This document shows positions 9,218 to 18,003 of a stretch of DNA of 64,000 nucleotides, in pieces. Position 1 is the first letter of the stretch; every line of letters starts with the position of its first letter. Below the pieces are notes generated by a model. That model did not search any database, was not told the origin of the DNA, and saw only the letters and a list, made by a program, of their open reading frames with translations. The position numbers and the translations under genes are program-made. This DNA is from Psychrobacter sp. UBA3480 (GTDB lineage Bacteria > Pseudomonadota > Gammaproteobacteria > Pseudomonadales > Moraxellaceae): positions 21,547-85,546 of the forward strand of contig NZ_DFQV01000001.1 of the NCBI RefSeq assembly GCF_002377945.1, written 5' to 3'.

Positions 9218-9948
9218 TATTTTTAGGGGCTGTAGTAGATAAGCACTATGCTAGACTACTTTTATGAAGATAACCCGTTGTAAACTAAGTAAAAAAGCAC
9301 AGCGAAGGCTGTTAGAGTTTTTTACGGCTGAAGTGACTGCTAGAACAGCCGCAGATTTGCTTGATATTCAGCCTAATACTGCTGCACTTTTTTATCATAA
9401 AATAAGACTTGTGATAGATTACCATCTCTCATTAGAAGCTGATGAGCTTTTTGATGGTGAGGTCGAATTAGATGAAAGTTACTTTGGCGGTGTACGCAAA
9501 GGCAAAAGAGGTCGCGGGGCAGCTGGTAAAACCGCTGTATTTGGTATTCTAAAACGAAACGGTAAGGTTTATACCATTGTCGTAGCAGACACCAAACAGA
9601 CTACCCTAATGCCTGTTATTAAGCGTAAAATCAAGCCTGACAGCTTTGTTTATACGGATAGCTATCGAAGTTACAATGCATTAGATGTGAGTGAGTTTAA
9701 ACATTTCAGAGTCAATCACTCTATAGAGTTCATTTGCGGTAAGAACAATCACATCAATGGCATTGAGAACTTCTGGAATCAGTCCAAACGAACACTCAGA
9801 AAGTATAATGGGATTAATAAGAAGAACTTCCATTTGTTTTTAAAAGAGTGCGAGTTTAGATTCAACTATGGCTCACCATCTAATCAGCTGAAAACCTTGA
9901 GAAAATGGTGTGATATTTAATCCTTATCTACTACAGCCCCTATTTTTA
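9218..9948. mobile_element. Complete IS1595-family insertion sequence with 8-bp target duplication
   Basis: The element proper is 9226-9940, 715 bp. Its ends are perfect 18-bp inverted repeats: GGGGCTGTAGTAGATAAG at 9226-9243 and its reverse complement at 9923-9940. It is flanked by an exact 8-bp duplication TATTTTTA (9218-9225 and 9941-9948), the length known for IS1595-family elements. It carries one intact transposase gene. Perfect ends and an unchanged duplication point to a recent, possibly still mobile insertion. It landed in the upstream region of the esterase gene. Confidence 0.95.
9264..9920 (+). CDS. IS1595-family (ISXO2-like) transposase
   Basis: DDE-type transposase of 218 residues. 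A short N-terminal helix-turn-helix-like part (about 10-55) is followed by the catalytic core: ELDESYFGG with Asp70, YTDSYRSY with Asp132, and HINGIENFWNQSKRTLRKYNG-type ending with Glu168. No N-terminal zinc ribbon is visible, consistent with the shorter members of the family. The reading frame is intact and its stop lies just before the right inverted repeat. Transcribed away from the esterase gene. Confidence 0.95.
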   Translation: MKITRCKLSKKAQRRLLEFFTAEVTARTAADLLDIQPNTAALFYHKIRLVIDYHLSLEADELFDGEVELDESYFGGVRKGKRGRGAAGKTAVFGILKRNGKVYTIVVADTKQTTLMPVIKRKIKPDSFVYTDSYRSYNALDVSEFKHFRVNHSIEFICGKNNHINGIENFWNQSKRTLRKYNGINKKNFHLFLKECEFRFNYGSPSNQLKTLRKWCDI

Positions 9949-9956
9949 ATATAGAT

Positions 9957-9975
9957 GATATTGAAAATCATTATC
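9957..9975. promoter_or_regulatory. Fur box candidate
   Basis: This 19-mer matches the E. coli Fur consensus GATAATGATAATCATTATC at 17 of 19 positions. The only gene it could have served is the minus-strand esterase: the other neighbour ends toward it. Without the insertion sequence it would lie about 105 bases before the esterase start codon; now it is about 830 bases away. Confidence 0.7.
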
Positions 9976-10033
9976 GTTTGATAATTTATTCTGTATAAAT
10001 AAATAATGACAATTTATTTTTCCTTTATAAAAT

Positions 10034-10076
10034 AAAAAACCCACCTGACTCAATTAAAGTCAGATGGGCTTTTAGA
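10034..10076 (-). terminator. Rho-independent terminator of the carboxynorspermidine dehydrogenase gene
   Basis: Stem GCCCATCTGACT paired with AGTCAGGTGGG on the minus strand, followed by a long T run; the A-rich side makes it potentially bidirectional. Confidence 0.88.
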
Positions 10077-10093
10077 ATAGATATGATGACTAA

Positions 10094-11368
10094 CTAAATA
10101 TCAAACTCAAGCGCTCTATCACCTTCGCTATCTTTGATACGCGTTGGCAGACCAATCTTGTTTAGTAGATTGATAAATGGCTTGGCATCTAGCTCTTCGA
10201 CGTTGACCATTTTGCCTGCATCCCATTCGCCAGTAGCGACCAGTATCGCAGCAGCAACAGGTGGCACGCCTGCGGTATAAGAGATACCTTGGCTACCAAC
10301 TTCATTGTAAGCATCTTTATGATCTGAGACGTTATAGATAAACACTTCAGTCTCAACGCCATTGATCTTGCCTTTGACTTTGTCACCGATACAGGTCTTG
10401 CCTGTATAGTTCGGTGCAAGCGAGCTTGGATCTGGTAGTACTGCTTTAACAACTTTCAGTGGTACCACTTCTTGGCCTTCAGCAGTCATCACTGGCTGCT
10501 CAGATAGCAATCCTAAGCTCTGTAGGACAGTGAAGACATTGATGTAATGCTCACCAAAGCCCATCCAAAAGCGAATGTTTGGTACATCTAAGTTGGCTGA
10601 CAGTGAATGCACTTCATCATGACCACTCAGATAGCTATTTTGCACACCCACAACTGGCAAGTCATCCGTACGTTTGACTTCAAACATTTTGTTAGACTGC
10701 CACTTGCTGTCTTGCCAAGAGTAAACCGTACCGGTGAACTCACGGAAGTTGATCTCTGGGTCAAAGTTAGTCGCAAAGTATTTGCCATGGCTGCCCGCAT
10801 TGATATCAATGATATCGATATCAGTCACAGATCCTGCATCCATCATGTCATAGCCAAGACGCGCGTAGGCGTTGACCATACCGGGATCAAATCCTGCACC
10901 TAAAATGGCCGTAACATTGTTGTCTGCACAGCGCTCTTTACGTTGCCACTCGTAGTTGTTGTACCAAGGCGGCGTCTCACAAATCTTGCGTGGATCTTCG
11001 TGAATAGCCGTATCTATATACGCCGTGCCTGTTTCAATACAAGCTTCTAGTACGGTCATATTGATAAATGCCGAGCCAACATTGATAAGTATTTGTATTT
11101 TTGTGTCTTGTATCAGCTGCACGAGTGCTTGGCTGTCCATGGCATCGACCTGATGCGTATGCAAGACCGCAGCTTGCTTAAAGCTGTCTTTTTCTTTTAC
11201 GCTCTGCGCGATAGCATCGCATTTGTCTTTGGTACGTGAGGCGATATGGATCTCGCCAAGCACATCATTGTGCATCGCACATTTATGCGCGACCACTTGA
11301 GCGACACCGCCTGCTCCGATGATCAGTACGTCTTTTTTGTTAGATTTGGCTTGTTGGTTTGTGTTCAA
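10094..11368 (-). CDS. Carboxynorspermidine/carboxyspermidine dehydrogenase (saccharopine dehydrogenase family)
   Basis: NADPH-dependent enzyme that condenses aspartate semialdehyde with a diamine to give carboxyspermidine or carboxynorspermidine. Rossmann motif IIGAGGVA at 16-23; further family marks are SRTKDKCDAIA, GTAYIDTAIHEDP, LGAGFDPGMVNAYA and GKYFATNFDPEINFREF. Length 424 is usual. It starts at TTG (11368) with AAAGGAGG eight bases upstream. The decarboxylase that uses its product, nspC, lies upstream on the same strand, 298 bases away, separated by a GC-rich hairpin. Confidence 0.92.
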   Translation of the reverse strand: MNTNQQAKSNKKDVLIIGAGGVAQVVAHKCAMHNDVLGEIHIASRTKDKCDAIAQSVKEKDSFKQAAVLHTHQVDAMDSQALVQLIQDTKIQILINVGSAFINMTVLEACIETGTAYIDTAIHEDPRKICETPPWYNNYEWQRKERCADNNVTAILGAGFDPGMVNAYARLGYDMMDAGSVTDIDIIDINAGSHGKYFATNFDPEINFREFTGTVYSWQDSKWQSNKMFEVKRTDDLPVVGVQNSYLSGHDEVHSLSANLDVPNIRFWMGFGEHYINVFTVLQSLGLLSEQPVMTAEGQEVVPLKVVKAVLPDPSSLAPNYTGKTCIGDKVKGKINGVETEVFIYNVSDHKDAYNEVGSQGISYTAGVPPVAAAILVATGEWDAGKMVNVEELDAKPFINLLNKIGLPTRIKDSEGDRALEFDI

Positions 11369-11482
11369 TGAACAATCCTCCTTTGTGTCCCTGTCGATAC
11401 CATTGATTGCGGCTATGCAAAACAGAAACGAGTGAATGATATGCGTGAATTAAAAAGGAAGACCGAGGAAAACCCACGCACC

Positions 11483-11517
11483 CGTCGGGCAGATACCACT
11501 CTAGTATTTGCCCGACG
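11483..11517 (-). promoter_or_regulatory. GC-rich hairpin between nspC and the dehydrogenase gene
   Basis: Arms CGTCGGGCA and TGCCCGACG pair perfectly, extended inward by ATAC/GTAT across one mismatch, loop of about 7. There is no T run directly after it on the minus strand, so it is not a simple terminator. It lies in the AT-rich 298-base gap, roughly 115 bases before the TTG start, where the mRNA leader of the dehydrogenase gene would be. Confidence 0.6.
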
Positions 11518-11666
11518 CGATTATAACAATTTTTATTCCCTTATCGGTAAAAAATATGTATAAAAAGTGGAGATATTAAAATGTCTACTAATACAGGTTA
11601 AGCCTTTGTTTTTTAATCATTAAAAATACAAAAACCCGACAATAGCATAGTCTTAAAAGCTAAACC

Positions 11667-12908
11667 TTAAGATAGGCTGGCTTTATATTCCTCATAGTCA
11701 AACTCACGCTGGATATCAGTACTGCCATCCAAACGGCGGATCACTATCGCTGGCATATTGACCCCATTGAACCAGTTTTTCTTGACCATCGTATAACCGG
11801 CAGCATTACCAAAGGCAATCTTATCGCCTATCTGCAAATTATTCGGTAATGCATACTCACCAAAGATATCACCTGCCAAACAAGAACGACCATAGATAAT
11901 GGTATGGTCTGCTGACTCAGCATTCGCCTCAGACGGTGCAGCTTCTGCAGGATTGCCAATAGGCGCAATATCGGTAGCTGTATGGTTAATCGCAGCAATC
12001 GGTGCTGACTCACGATAGATAAGCAAGTCGAGCATATGTGCTTCAATCGAAGCATCAACGACGGCTAGGTTTTTTTCGTTATGCATGGTATCTAGCACAG
12101 TAGTCACCAACGTGCCTGCGCCATGGATGCTTGCTTCACCTGGCTCAAGATACACTTGCACGCCATAGGTTTCGCTAAAGGCTTTCAAACGTGCAGCTAG
12201 CTTCTCTAATGGATAATCAGGCGCGATAAAGTGGATACCACCGCCCAAGCTCACCCATTCAAGCTGCGCTAAGATATCACCAAATCTTTCTTCGATATCA
12301 GCCAAGCTTTCGCTAAAGGCTTCAAAACTGTCATTTTCACAATTGTTATGAATCATGACGCCAGTGATATCGCCAAGTACTGCTGCGATTTTATCTTTAT
12401 CGTGCTCGCCAAGACGGCTAAATGGACGCGCAGGATCAGCAATCAAAAATGATGAGTTGCTGGTCTTAGGGTTGAGTCGTAGACCTACAGGTATATTTTG
12501 CGCGGCGGCTCGCGCTTTAAAAGCGTTGAGCTGTGAGATTGAGTTAAAGATTATTTTATCCGCATAGTTCAATACTTCAGGGATTTCATCTGCACTATAG
12601 GCGACGCTATAAGCGTGCGTTTCTTTTTTGTCGCTGTTACTGGCATCATCGTTATTGCCAAAGGTTTCATAGCCCAATCTGACTTCGTTAAGTGAAGATG
12701 AAGTCGTGCCATGCAGATAAGGCTGCATCACATCAAAGACCCCCCATGTGGCGAAGCATTTTAGTGCTAATAATGCTTTTGCACCAGACAGCTCACATAG
12801 CCTAGCGATGATTTTCATATTGGCAACGATAGCCGCTTCATCAAGCACGTAGTATGGTGTTGGTGGCAATGTCGCGTTGATAGAATTCTCTAGATTTTTT
12901 GCATTCAT
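11667..12908 (-). CDS. nspC: Carboxynorspermidine decarboxylase NspC
   Basis: PLP enzyme of the alanine racemase-fold decarboxylase group that decarboxylates carboxynorspermidine or carboxyspermidine to norspermidine or spermidine. The PLP lysine is Lys50 in ALLALKCFATWGVFD; TTSSSLNEVRLG, GGGIHFIAPDYP, YLEPGEA and GRSCLAGDIFG are family marks, the last with the active-site Cys. 413 residues; a roughly 35-residue stretch (TATDIAPIGNPAEAAPSEA) before GRSCLAG looks like a loop insertion. Forms a pathway pair with the dehydrogenase downstream, replacing the SAM-dependent SpeDE route. Confidence 0.94.
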   Translation of the reverse strand: MNAKNLENSINATLPPTPYYVLDEAAIVANMKIIARLCELSGAKALLALKCFATWGVFDVMQPYLHGTTSSSLNEVRLGYETFGNNDDASNSDKKETHAYSVAYSADEIPEVLNYADKIIFNSISQLNAFKARAAAQNIPVGLRLNPKTSNSSFLIADPARPFSRLGEHDKDKIAAVLGDITGVMIHNNCENDSFEAFSESLADIEERFGDILAQLEWVSLGGGIHFIAPDYPLEKLAARLKAFSETYGVQVYLEPGEASIHGAGTLVTTVLDTMHNEKNLAVVDASIEAHMLDLLIYRESAPIAAINHTATDIAPIGNPAEAAPSEANAESADHTIIYGRSCLAGDIFGEYALPNNLQIGDKIAFGNAAGYTMVKKNWFNGVNMPAIVIRRLDGSTDIQREFDYEEYKASLS

Positions 12909-13007
12909 AATAGATTACCTAATAGACACTCTGCTGTTGGTATCTTGACAGACAGATATAAATATTTGCGCTATAGTAGACTAAATTCATCATAATTAGA
13001 ATATCTT

Positions 13008-13673
13008 ATGGCACTCTCAACCGATTATTCCAGCTCAGCCAGTCGATACCATTCATCACAATTGGATCCGAAAAACATAGATTTGACTTATCTAGATCCT
13101 GATGCGCGTGCCGTGTTGGATTTTTGGTTTGATAAAAACAATGAAGCTTACTGGTTTGAACAAAACGATCGTTTTGATAAGCAGATACAAGATAAGTTTG
13201 GCGGCATTTGGGAAGCAGCGAAACAAGGTGAATGTGTCACTTGGCGTATCGCAGAGTCTTCATTGGATGGTAATAGCTCGATAACGGCGTTGGCAGGACG
13301 CTTGGCAGAAATTATTGTGCTGGATCAGTTTTCACGCAATTTATGTCGCGGACAAGCAAGTGCATTTGCGCAAGATGGTATGGCATTAGCACTCGCCCAA
13401 GAAGCCATTCAACAGCCTTATTTTGATACTCTACCGATGCAATGGCGTAGATTTATTATCATACCGTTTATGCACTCTGAGTCGGCCATGATTCATAAGC
13501 GTTATCTACCGCTATTTGAACAACTAGATGATGCAAACACATTGGACTTTGAACATCGTCACAAACAAATCATCGATCAATTCGGGCGATATCCACATCG
13601 CAACGAGGTACTAAATCGCGACTCAACCGAAGATGAAAAGAACTTTTTAAAACAGCCTAATTCATCGTTTTAG
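13008..13673 (+). CDS. DUF924 family protein
   Basis: A 221-residue soluble alpha-helical protein. DUF924 marks: VLDFWFDKNNEAYWF (about 36-50), DKQIQDKFGGIWEAA, GRLAEIIVLDQFSRNLCRG, PMQWRRFIIIPFMHSE, and FGRYPHRNEVLNRDSTEDE near the end. The family is widespread, with a TPR-like fold and no known reaction. About 30 N-terminal residues before the domain are polar and not conserved-looking. Divergent from nspC with only 99 bases between them. Confidence 0.9.
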   Translation: MALSTDYSSSASRYHSSQLDPKNIDLTYLDPDARAVLDFWFDKNNEAYWFEQNDRFDKQIQDKFGGIWEAAKQGECVTWRIAESSLDGNSSITALAGRLAEIIVLDQFSRNLCRGQASAFAQDGMALALAQEAIQQPYFDTLPMQWRRFIIIPFMHSESAMIHKRYLPLFEQLDDANTLDFEHRHKQIIDQFGRYPHRNEVLNRDSTEDEKNFLKQPNSSF

Positions 13674-13732
13674 GCCACATTCCTAGTATTGTACGAAGAT
13701 AATTAAAGTTATTACACAAAAAATTATTACAT

Positions 13733-13777
13733 AAAAAGAAGGTCTGAATCATATCACTGGTTCAGACCTTCTTTTTT
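13733..13777. terminator. Bidirectional terminator between DUF924 and CAP-lipoprotein genes
   Basis: Stem AAAAAGAAGGTCTGAA paired with TTCAGACCTTCTTTTT; A and T tracts on both sides serve both converging genes. Confidence 0.92.
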
Positions 13778-13809
13778 ACGATCAATATTTAGAGCGTATT
13801 AAATGATTA

Positions 13810-15063
13810 TTAGTAATTTACCTTACCAGTAGTAAACGTAAATGACTGCTGCTCTAATGTTTTATCGTCAACCAAAATATCAAAGCTGACCTTATATTCG
13901 CTATTACCATAAAGTCCACAATTACCACCTTTATTACTACCTGATTCACAGCTTTTCAGCGCATCCGTTAATGGCAAAATAAATGCTTCATTCGCTGGCA
14001 ATGCATAATTCGTACCTTTGTACGGATCATTGTCAGAATCAAGCAGTTGAATCGGCAAATCTATATTACGCTGCACATCTCGGAATTTAACGTTACTCAC
14101 TTTAACTTTATCAGCGGATGGCATGTTGATATAAACCGGCTGTCCGATAGGATCAGTACGCAAATTGCGCCCAGAGCCTCTGACTGGATTTGGGGTTTCG
14201 TTATAAAGTGCAGTGACTGTCCCCGTCACATCTTGACATGGGTACGTAAAAACACCTTCAAGCGTTTTATTTGTCGTGGTTTTTGTCCCTGCAGCATTGC
14301 TTACCAAAACATAGCCTTTATTGTTAGCAGCATTTTTACCACTAGGCGTATAGGTAACCATCCCTGTTCCTACTACGCCTGAAGTTGGCAACATTAAAGA
14401 GCGTAGATGATAAGGCGCTGACAACAACGACTTTGCCATAGAGCTTGCCACGGCTTCTGTACTCAAAAAATTTCCTGCCGAACTGTAATAGACAGACTGG
14501 GCAATGTTTTCAGTGACACCATATTGCGAGTTGCCATAGTCCGCATTGATCAATCGATCTGCCAGATCTAATCCACTGAAAAAAGGATTGTGAGAACCTG
14601 TCACACTAGCAATATCGCTAATTTCGTTTTCGAAATGCGCGTTAAAGCTGGTTGGCGAGCTATTGGCAAATACATATTTAATATAATTTGCATGTTGAAT
14701 AGCAATATCGTCTAATTCTGTATCAACAGATAAACCATTTAGACCACAGCTGGTTCTTGCTAAACTGAACTGATTATTCGCACTTAATGCTGCTTGTACA
14801 TTATTAACGGCTGACCCATTACCACCAGCGTTAGGAATACCATCGCTTGGCTCGTCACCCTGACTAGTAGGCGTCGCTATAATCGGAGCAGAAGTAATAG
14901 GTTCTGACGTGGTTGGCTCGGCAGTTTCATCGCTTTGTGAGTTATCTGGTGTATTAGCAGATGTAGAACTGCTGTCAGAATCACCGCCTCCGCCGCACGC
15001 GCTGAGAAATATGGTTAAAAATAGCACTGCCGCAAGATTTTTTTGAGAAGTATAAGAAGTCAT
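13810..15063 (-). CDS. CAP (SCP/PR1-like) domain lipoprotein
   Basis: Lipoprotein of 417 residues: signal peptide with lipobox LSAC (lipidated Cys23), then Gly- and Ser/Thr/Pro-rich linker to about residue 85. A CAP domain follows (about 90-255): LDDIAIQHANYIKYV, FNAHFE and GVTENIAQS match helix and cavity motifs of the family. The C-terminal part (about 270-417) is beta-rich and unassigned, with paired cysteines (CESG...GNCG). Exported and probably surface-anchored. CAP proteins have diverse roles; I cannot give a substrate. Confidence 0.8.
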   Translation of the reverse strand: MTSYTSQKNLAAVLFLTIFLSACGGGGDSDSSSTSANTPDNSQSDETAEPTTSEPITSAPIIATPTSQGDEPSDGIPNAGGNGSAVNNVQAALSANNQFSLARTSCGLNGLSVDTELDDIAIQHANYIKYVFANSSPTSFNAHFENEISDIASVTGSHNPFFSGLDLADRLINADYGNSQYGVTENIAQSVYYSSAGNFLSTEAVASSMAKSLLSAPYHLRSLMLPTSGVVGTGMVTYTPSGKNAANNKGYVLVSNAAGTKTTTNKTLEGVFTYPCQDVTGTVTALYNETPNPVRGSGRNLRTDPIGQPVYINMPSADKVKVSNVKFRDVQRNIDLPIQLLDSDNDPYKGTNYALPANEAFILPLTDALKSCESGSNKGGNCGLYGNSEYKVSFDILVDDKTLEQQSFTFTTGKVNY

Positions 15064-15212
15064 CGCTCATCCTATAAAATAATAACCTGTTTGTGAAAAG
15101 CAATGAGAATAAAAATCAGTTACAGGGTAGTCAGTGATTGATTTAACAGTGTTTTATTTCAATATAATGTCTATTGTATTACAAGTTATGAACTTTTGCT
15201 CATTATTTTGTA

Positions 15213-15255
15213 AAAAACCTGCTACTCGCTGATTGCAAGTAACAGGTTTCTTTTT
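15213..15255 (-). terminator. Rho-independent terminator of the lpxB-rnhB unit
   Basis: Stem AAACCTG-TACT paired with AGTA-CAGGTTT on either strand, ending in T6 on the minus strand; lies between rnhB stop and the CAP gene start. Confidence 0.85.
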
Positions 15256-15356
15256 AGGTCTATAAATCAACATTATGCTTAAGCTATTTTCGAGGCAAAG
15301 ATATCATCTATAAAGTACGATTCTTTTGTCTCCGCTATACAGTCACTTTTTCATAG

Positions 15357-16235
15357 CTACTGTATTTCTAACGCTTTTCTTACTGGTGCAAAACTACGTC
15401 TATGCGTTGGCAAGACACCATATTTTTCGATTGCTTCCATGTGCGCGCGCGTCGGATAGCCTTTGTGTTTGGCAATACCATATTCCGGATATTGAGCATC
15501 CAGTGTATACATCGATTCATCACGACTTACTTTTGCTAATATACTGGCCGCTGCAATACTAGTATGACGCGCATCGCCTTTTACCCATGCTTGACAATCA
15601 ATCGCAGATGGCGCCACCTCTAACTTTTTAAAGCTATCATAGTTCAAATCAGGACAACGATTTCCATCAAACAGTACTTCTATTTTTAATTGATCGAGCG
15701 ACGTGCTTTTATCATTTCTAGTGGTCGAGAATTTTTTAAAAATCACTTCTAGCAATGATTCAGTACATAAGCGCATGCCAAGCATCGTTGCTTGCAAGAT
15801 ATTCACCTGGTCGATCACTGCTGCTGGTATATCAGCGATGATATAACCGATAGCATGCTGCTGAACCAATGGATAAAGGATATCGCGCTTTTTTTCACTC
15901 AGTTGTTTGGAGTCTGTCAGTATCGACAACGGCGTGTCTTTAAGCGGTTGTTCCTCAATCAAACCTGACCAAGTCGCAGGTAATATTGCCGCCGCCACAT
16001 TGACACTACCTAGTAATGGCCCACGTCCTGCTTCATCAACGCCGATTTGTAGCATTGATTGCGCTGCATCTTGGTTATCATTAGACAGATATTGAGTGAG
16101 CAGTTCAGCGGTATTCATGTTCCCATATAAGTGTATGGGCGCTGCTAACTGAATATATTTTCCTTTGACATCAATATGCTCGATATTAATATCAATTATT
16201 TGAACTGAGCTTTCTGTATGTTGGTTGATATGCAT
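15357..16235 (-). CDS. rnhB: Ribonuclease HII
   Basis: Cleaves RNA in RNA-DNA hybrids and at single ribonucleotides. Type 2 RNase H motifs: [12 protein letters not shown] (Asp67, Glu68), [21 protein letters not shown] and [20 protein letters not shown] chose ATG 16235 (MHINQH), which leaves 22 bases after lpxB; the frame is open further upstream into lpxB but without a start signal, and an internal Met closer to the domain is also possible. The 60-residue N-terminal extension before the DEAGRG core is unusual. Second gene of an lpxB-rnhB pair. Confidence 0.92.
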   Translation of the reverse strand: MHINQHTESSVQIIDINIEHIDVKGKYIQLAAPIHLYGNMNTAELLTQYLSNDNQDAAQSMLQIGVDEAGRGPLLGSVNVAAAILPATWSGLIEEQPLKDTPLSILTDSKQLSEKKRDILYPLVQQHAIGYIIADIPAAVIDQVNILQATMLGMRLCTESLLEVIFKKFSTTRNDKSTSLDQLKIEVLFDGNRCPDLNYDSFKKLEVAPSAIDCQAWVKGDARHTSIAAASILAKVSRDESMYTLDAQYPEYGIAKHKGYPTRAHMEAIEKYGVLPTHRRSFAPVRKALEIQ

Positions 16236-16257
16236 AATATTAGGAGGTCTTTCTCGT

Positions 16258-17574
16258 TTAATTAGGATTAATAGTATCGGTATTTTGGATAAACCACTGT
16301 TCAATCACGCTGTTTGAAGGCTCATGGTTACTTTGCTGTTGTAGCGACTGCTTTGTCACTAGTAAGTCGTGTAATTGCTCGGCATAAGCGCGTGGTTGCA
16401 GCAATCGCATCACGGTACGGCATATATTGTCACCGCTTGCTTGCTCTTGAATCAGCTCAGGTACAATCGGTGCATTAGCCAATATATTAGGCAATGCCAC
16501 ATATGGTACTTTTACCAGACGCTTGGCAATTTGGTAAGTCAGCTGATTTAATTGATAGACTACTACCATCGGCCGTTCAAGCAGCATTGCCTCCAGCGTT
16601 GCTGTCCCAGATGCCAGCATCACGATATCTGATGCCGCCATGGCATGTTGGCTAAATTCTGGCTGGGTATCATCGTAAACCACCACAATTGCTTCACGTA
16701 GCTGTTCTGAGCGTTGGTCGATCACTTCTTGTACTATATATTGATGGTTTTGATCGACCGTTGGAATGATAAAGCATAGCTTAGGATCTAACAGGATTAA
16801 CTTTTGGATACCATCAAGCATCAATGGCAGAATAGCTGTAATTTCACCGCGCCTAGAACCTGGCATTACACAAATAAGCTGACTTACATCATCGAAGCGT
16901 TCAATAAAAAACTGCTGCAACCCATCGTTGTCCCAAACGAGCTCACTGCGACGTTGGTTGATTGGCGTATCGATCAGATTCTGATCAATGGTTCGTAGTA
17001 ATGGATGACCCACACAGATCGCTGGATGGTTATGTCGCTCATAAACTGGCAACTCAAACGGGAATAGACATAGCACCAAATTGGTCGCCGCTTTAATATT
17101 ATGGATACGTGACTCACGCCACGCCCAAATAGAAGGACTGACGTACTGCACACAGAATACGCCTTGGGGCTTTAGTTTTTTGGATACTCGCAAATTAAAG
17201 TCAGGCGCATCAATACCGACGAACCAATCAATATTGGCAGCCTTAAATGCGCTCAGTAGCTCGCGGCGCGCTTTGAGCAAATCTGGTAGCTGCGACATGA
17301 CTTCTACTAGGCCCATTACTGCCAAGCGCTCCAACGGAAAAATACTCTGTAGCCCTTGCGCTTGCATCTTTGTACCGCCTACGCCTACCCAGACAATATC
17401 ATCACGTAGATTATTCATTTGCCGCATAAAATCTGCGCCTAAGCTGTCACCAGATACCTCACCTGCGACGATGCCTATCACTAGCGGCGTAGCATTTATA
17501 TTTGGTACTTGAGAATCCGTCTCGGCTTGATGAATGAGGTCAGTATGGTGATGAGACGTAGCAGAATCTGTCAT
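16258..17574 (-). CDS. lpxB: Lipid-A-disaccharide synthase LpxB
   Basis: GT19 glycosyltransferase joining UDP-diacylglucosamine and lipid X to the lipid A disaccharide at the inner membrane. Motifs: [15 protein letters not shown] (37-50), [47 protein letters not shown] and [20 protein letters not shown]. The 30-residue N-terminal extension rich in His/Thr/Ser is longer than in E. coli. Typical neighbour rnhB follows. Confidence 0.95.
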   Translation of the reverse strand: MTDSATSHHHTDLIHQAETDSQVPNINATPLVIGIVAGEVSGDSLGADFMRQMNNLRDDIVWVGVGGTKMQAQGLQSIFPLERLAVMGLVEVMSQLPDLLKARRELLSAFKAANIDWFVGIDAPDFNLRVSKKLKPQGVFCVQYVSPSIWAWRESRIHNIKAATNLVLCLFPFELPVYERHNHPAICVGHPLLRTIDQNLIDTPINQRRSELVWDNDGLQQFFIERFDDVSQLICVMPGSRRGEITAILPLMLDGIQKLILLDPKLCFIIPTVDQNHQYIVQEVIDQRSEQLREAIVVVYDDTQPEFSQHAMAASDIVMLASGTATLEAMLLERPMVVVYQLNQLTYQIAKRLVKVPYVALPNILANAPIVPELIQEQASGDNICRTVMRLLQPRAYAEQLHDLLVTKQSLQQQSNHEPSNSVIEQWFIQNTDTINPN

Positions 17575-18003
17575 GACAAGCTCTCGATATTAGAAATACA
17601 CAAAATAAAATAAACCGTTATTATAAAATATAACGTAATAAATCAGCGATACGACCTCACGGATAATGTGCGCACTCATCCGTACTGTTTTAATGACACA
17701 GTTTGGGCCACCCATCGCTGATGTTGCTATCATACTTGACGATGATACAAATAGCGAAATTCACACATAAAATCTGAGCGTTATGCACCAAAAACTCAAC
17801 CAACTCTTATTAATAGATAGAAAAACCAAATGCTAAACGTGCATTTAGAACGTCAAATATCATGCTAAGTCTCTATAAGTATAACTAAGTTTTAGTTTTC
17901 TCATTCCAGTTATCAGTCAATTAACTGCTCGACTACCCTTGTCAACCAACACTTTTGTCCGCATAATGAATGTTCCTATAAATCAGCTAGACGATATATA
18001 ACC
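17575..18003. other. Intergenic region with nested inverted repeats (lpxB / DAHP synthase)
   Basis: 429 bases between divergent genes. An outer perfect 9-bp inverted pair, ATCAGCGAT at 17642-17650 and ATCGCTGAT at 17714-17722, encloses an inner stem ACGGAT/ATCCGT (17659-17683) around the palindrome GTGCGCAC. No T run follows. It could be a leader structure or a protein site. Confidence 0.45.

Noticed and set aside
16236..16304. Extended rnhB start inside lpxB
   Set aside because: Would require overlap with the lpxB end without a ribosome site; ATG 16235 is the better choice.
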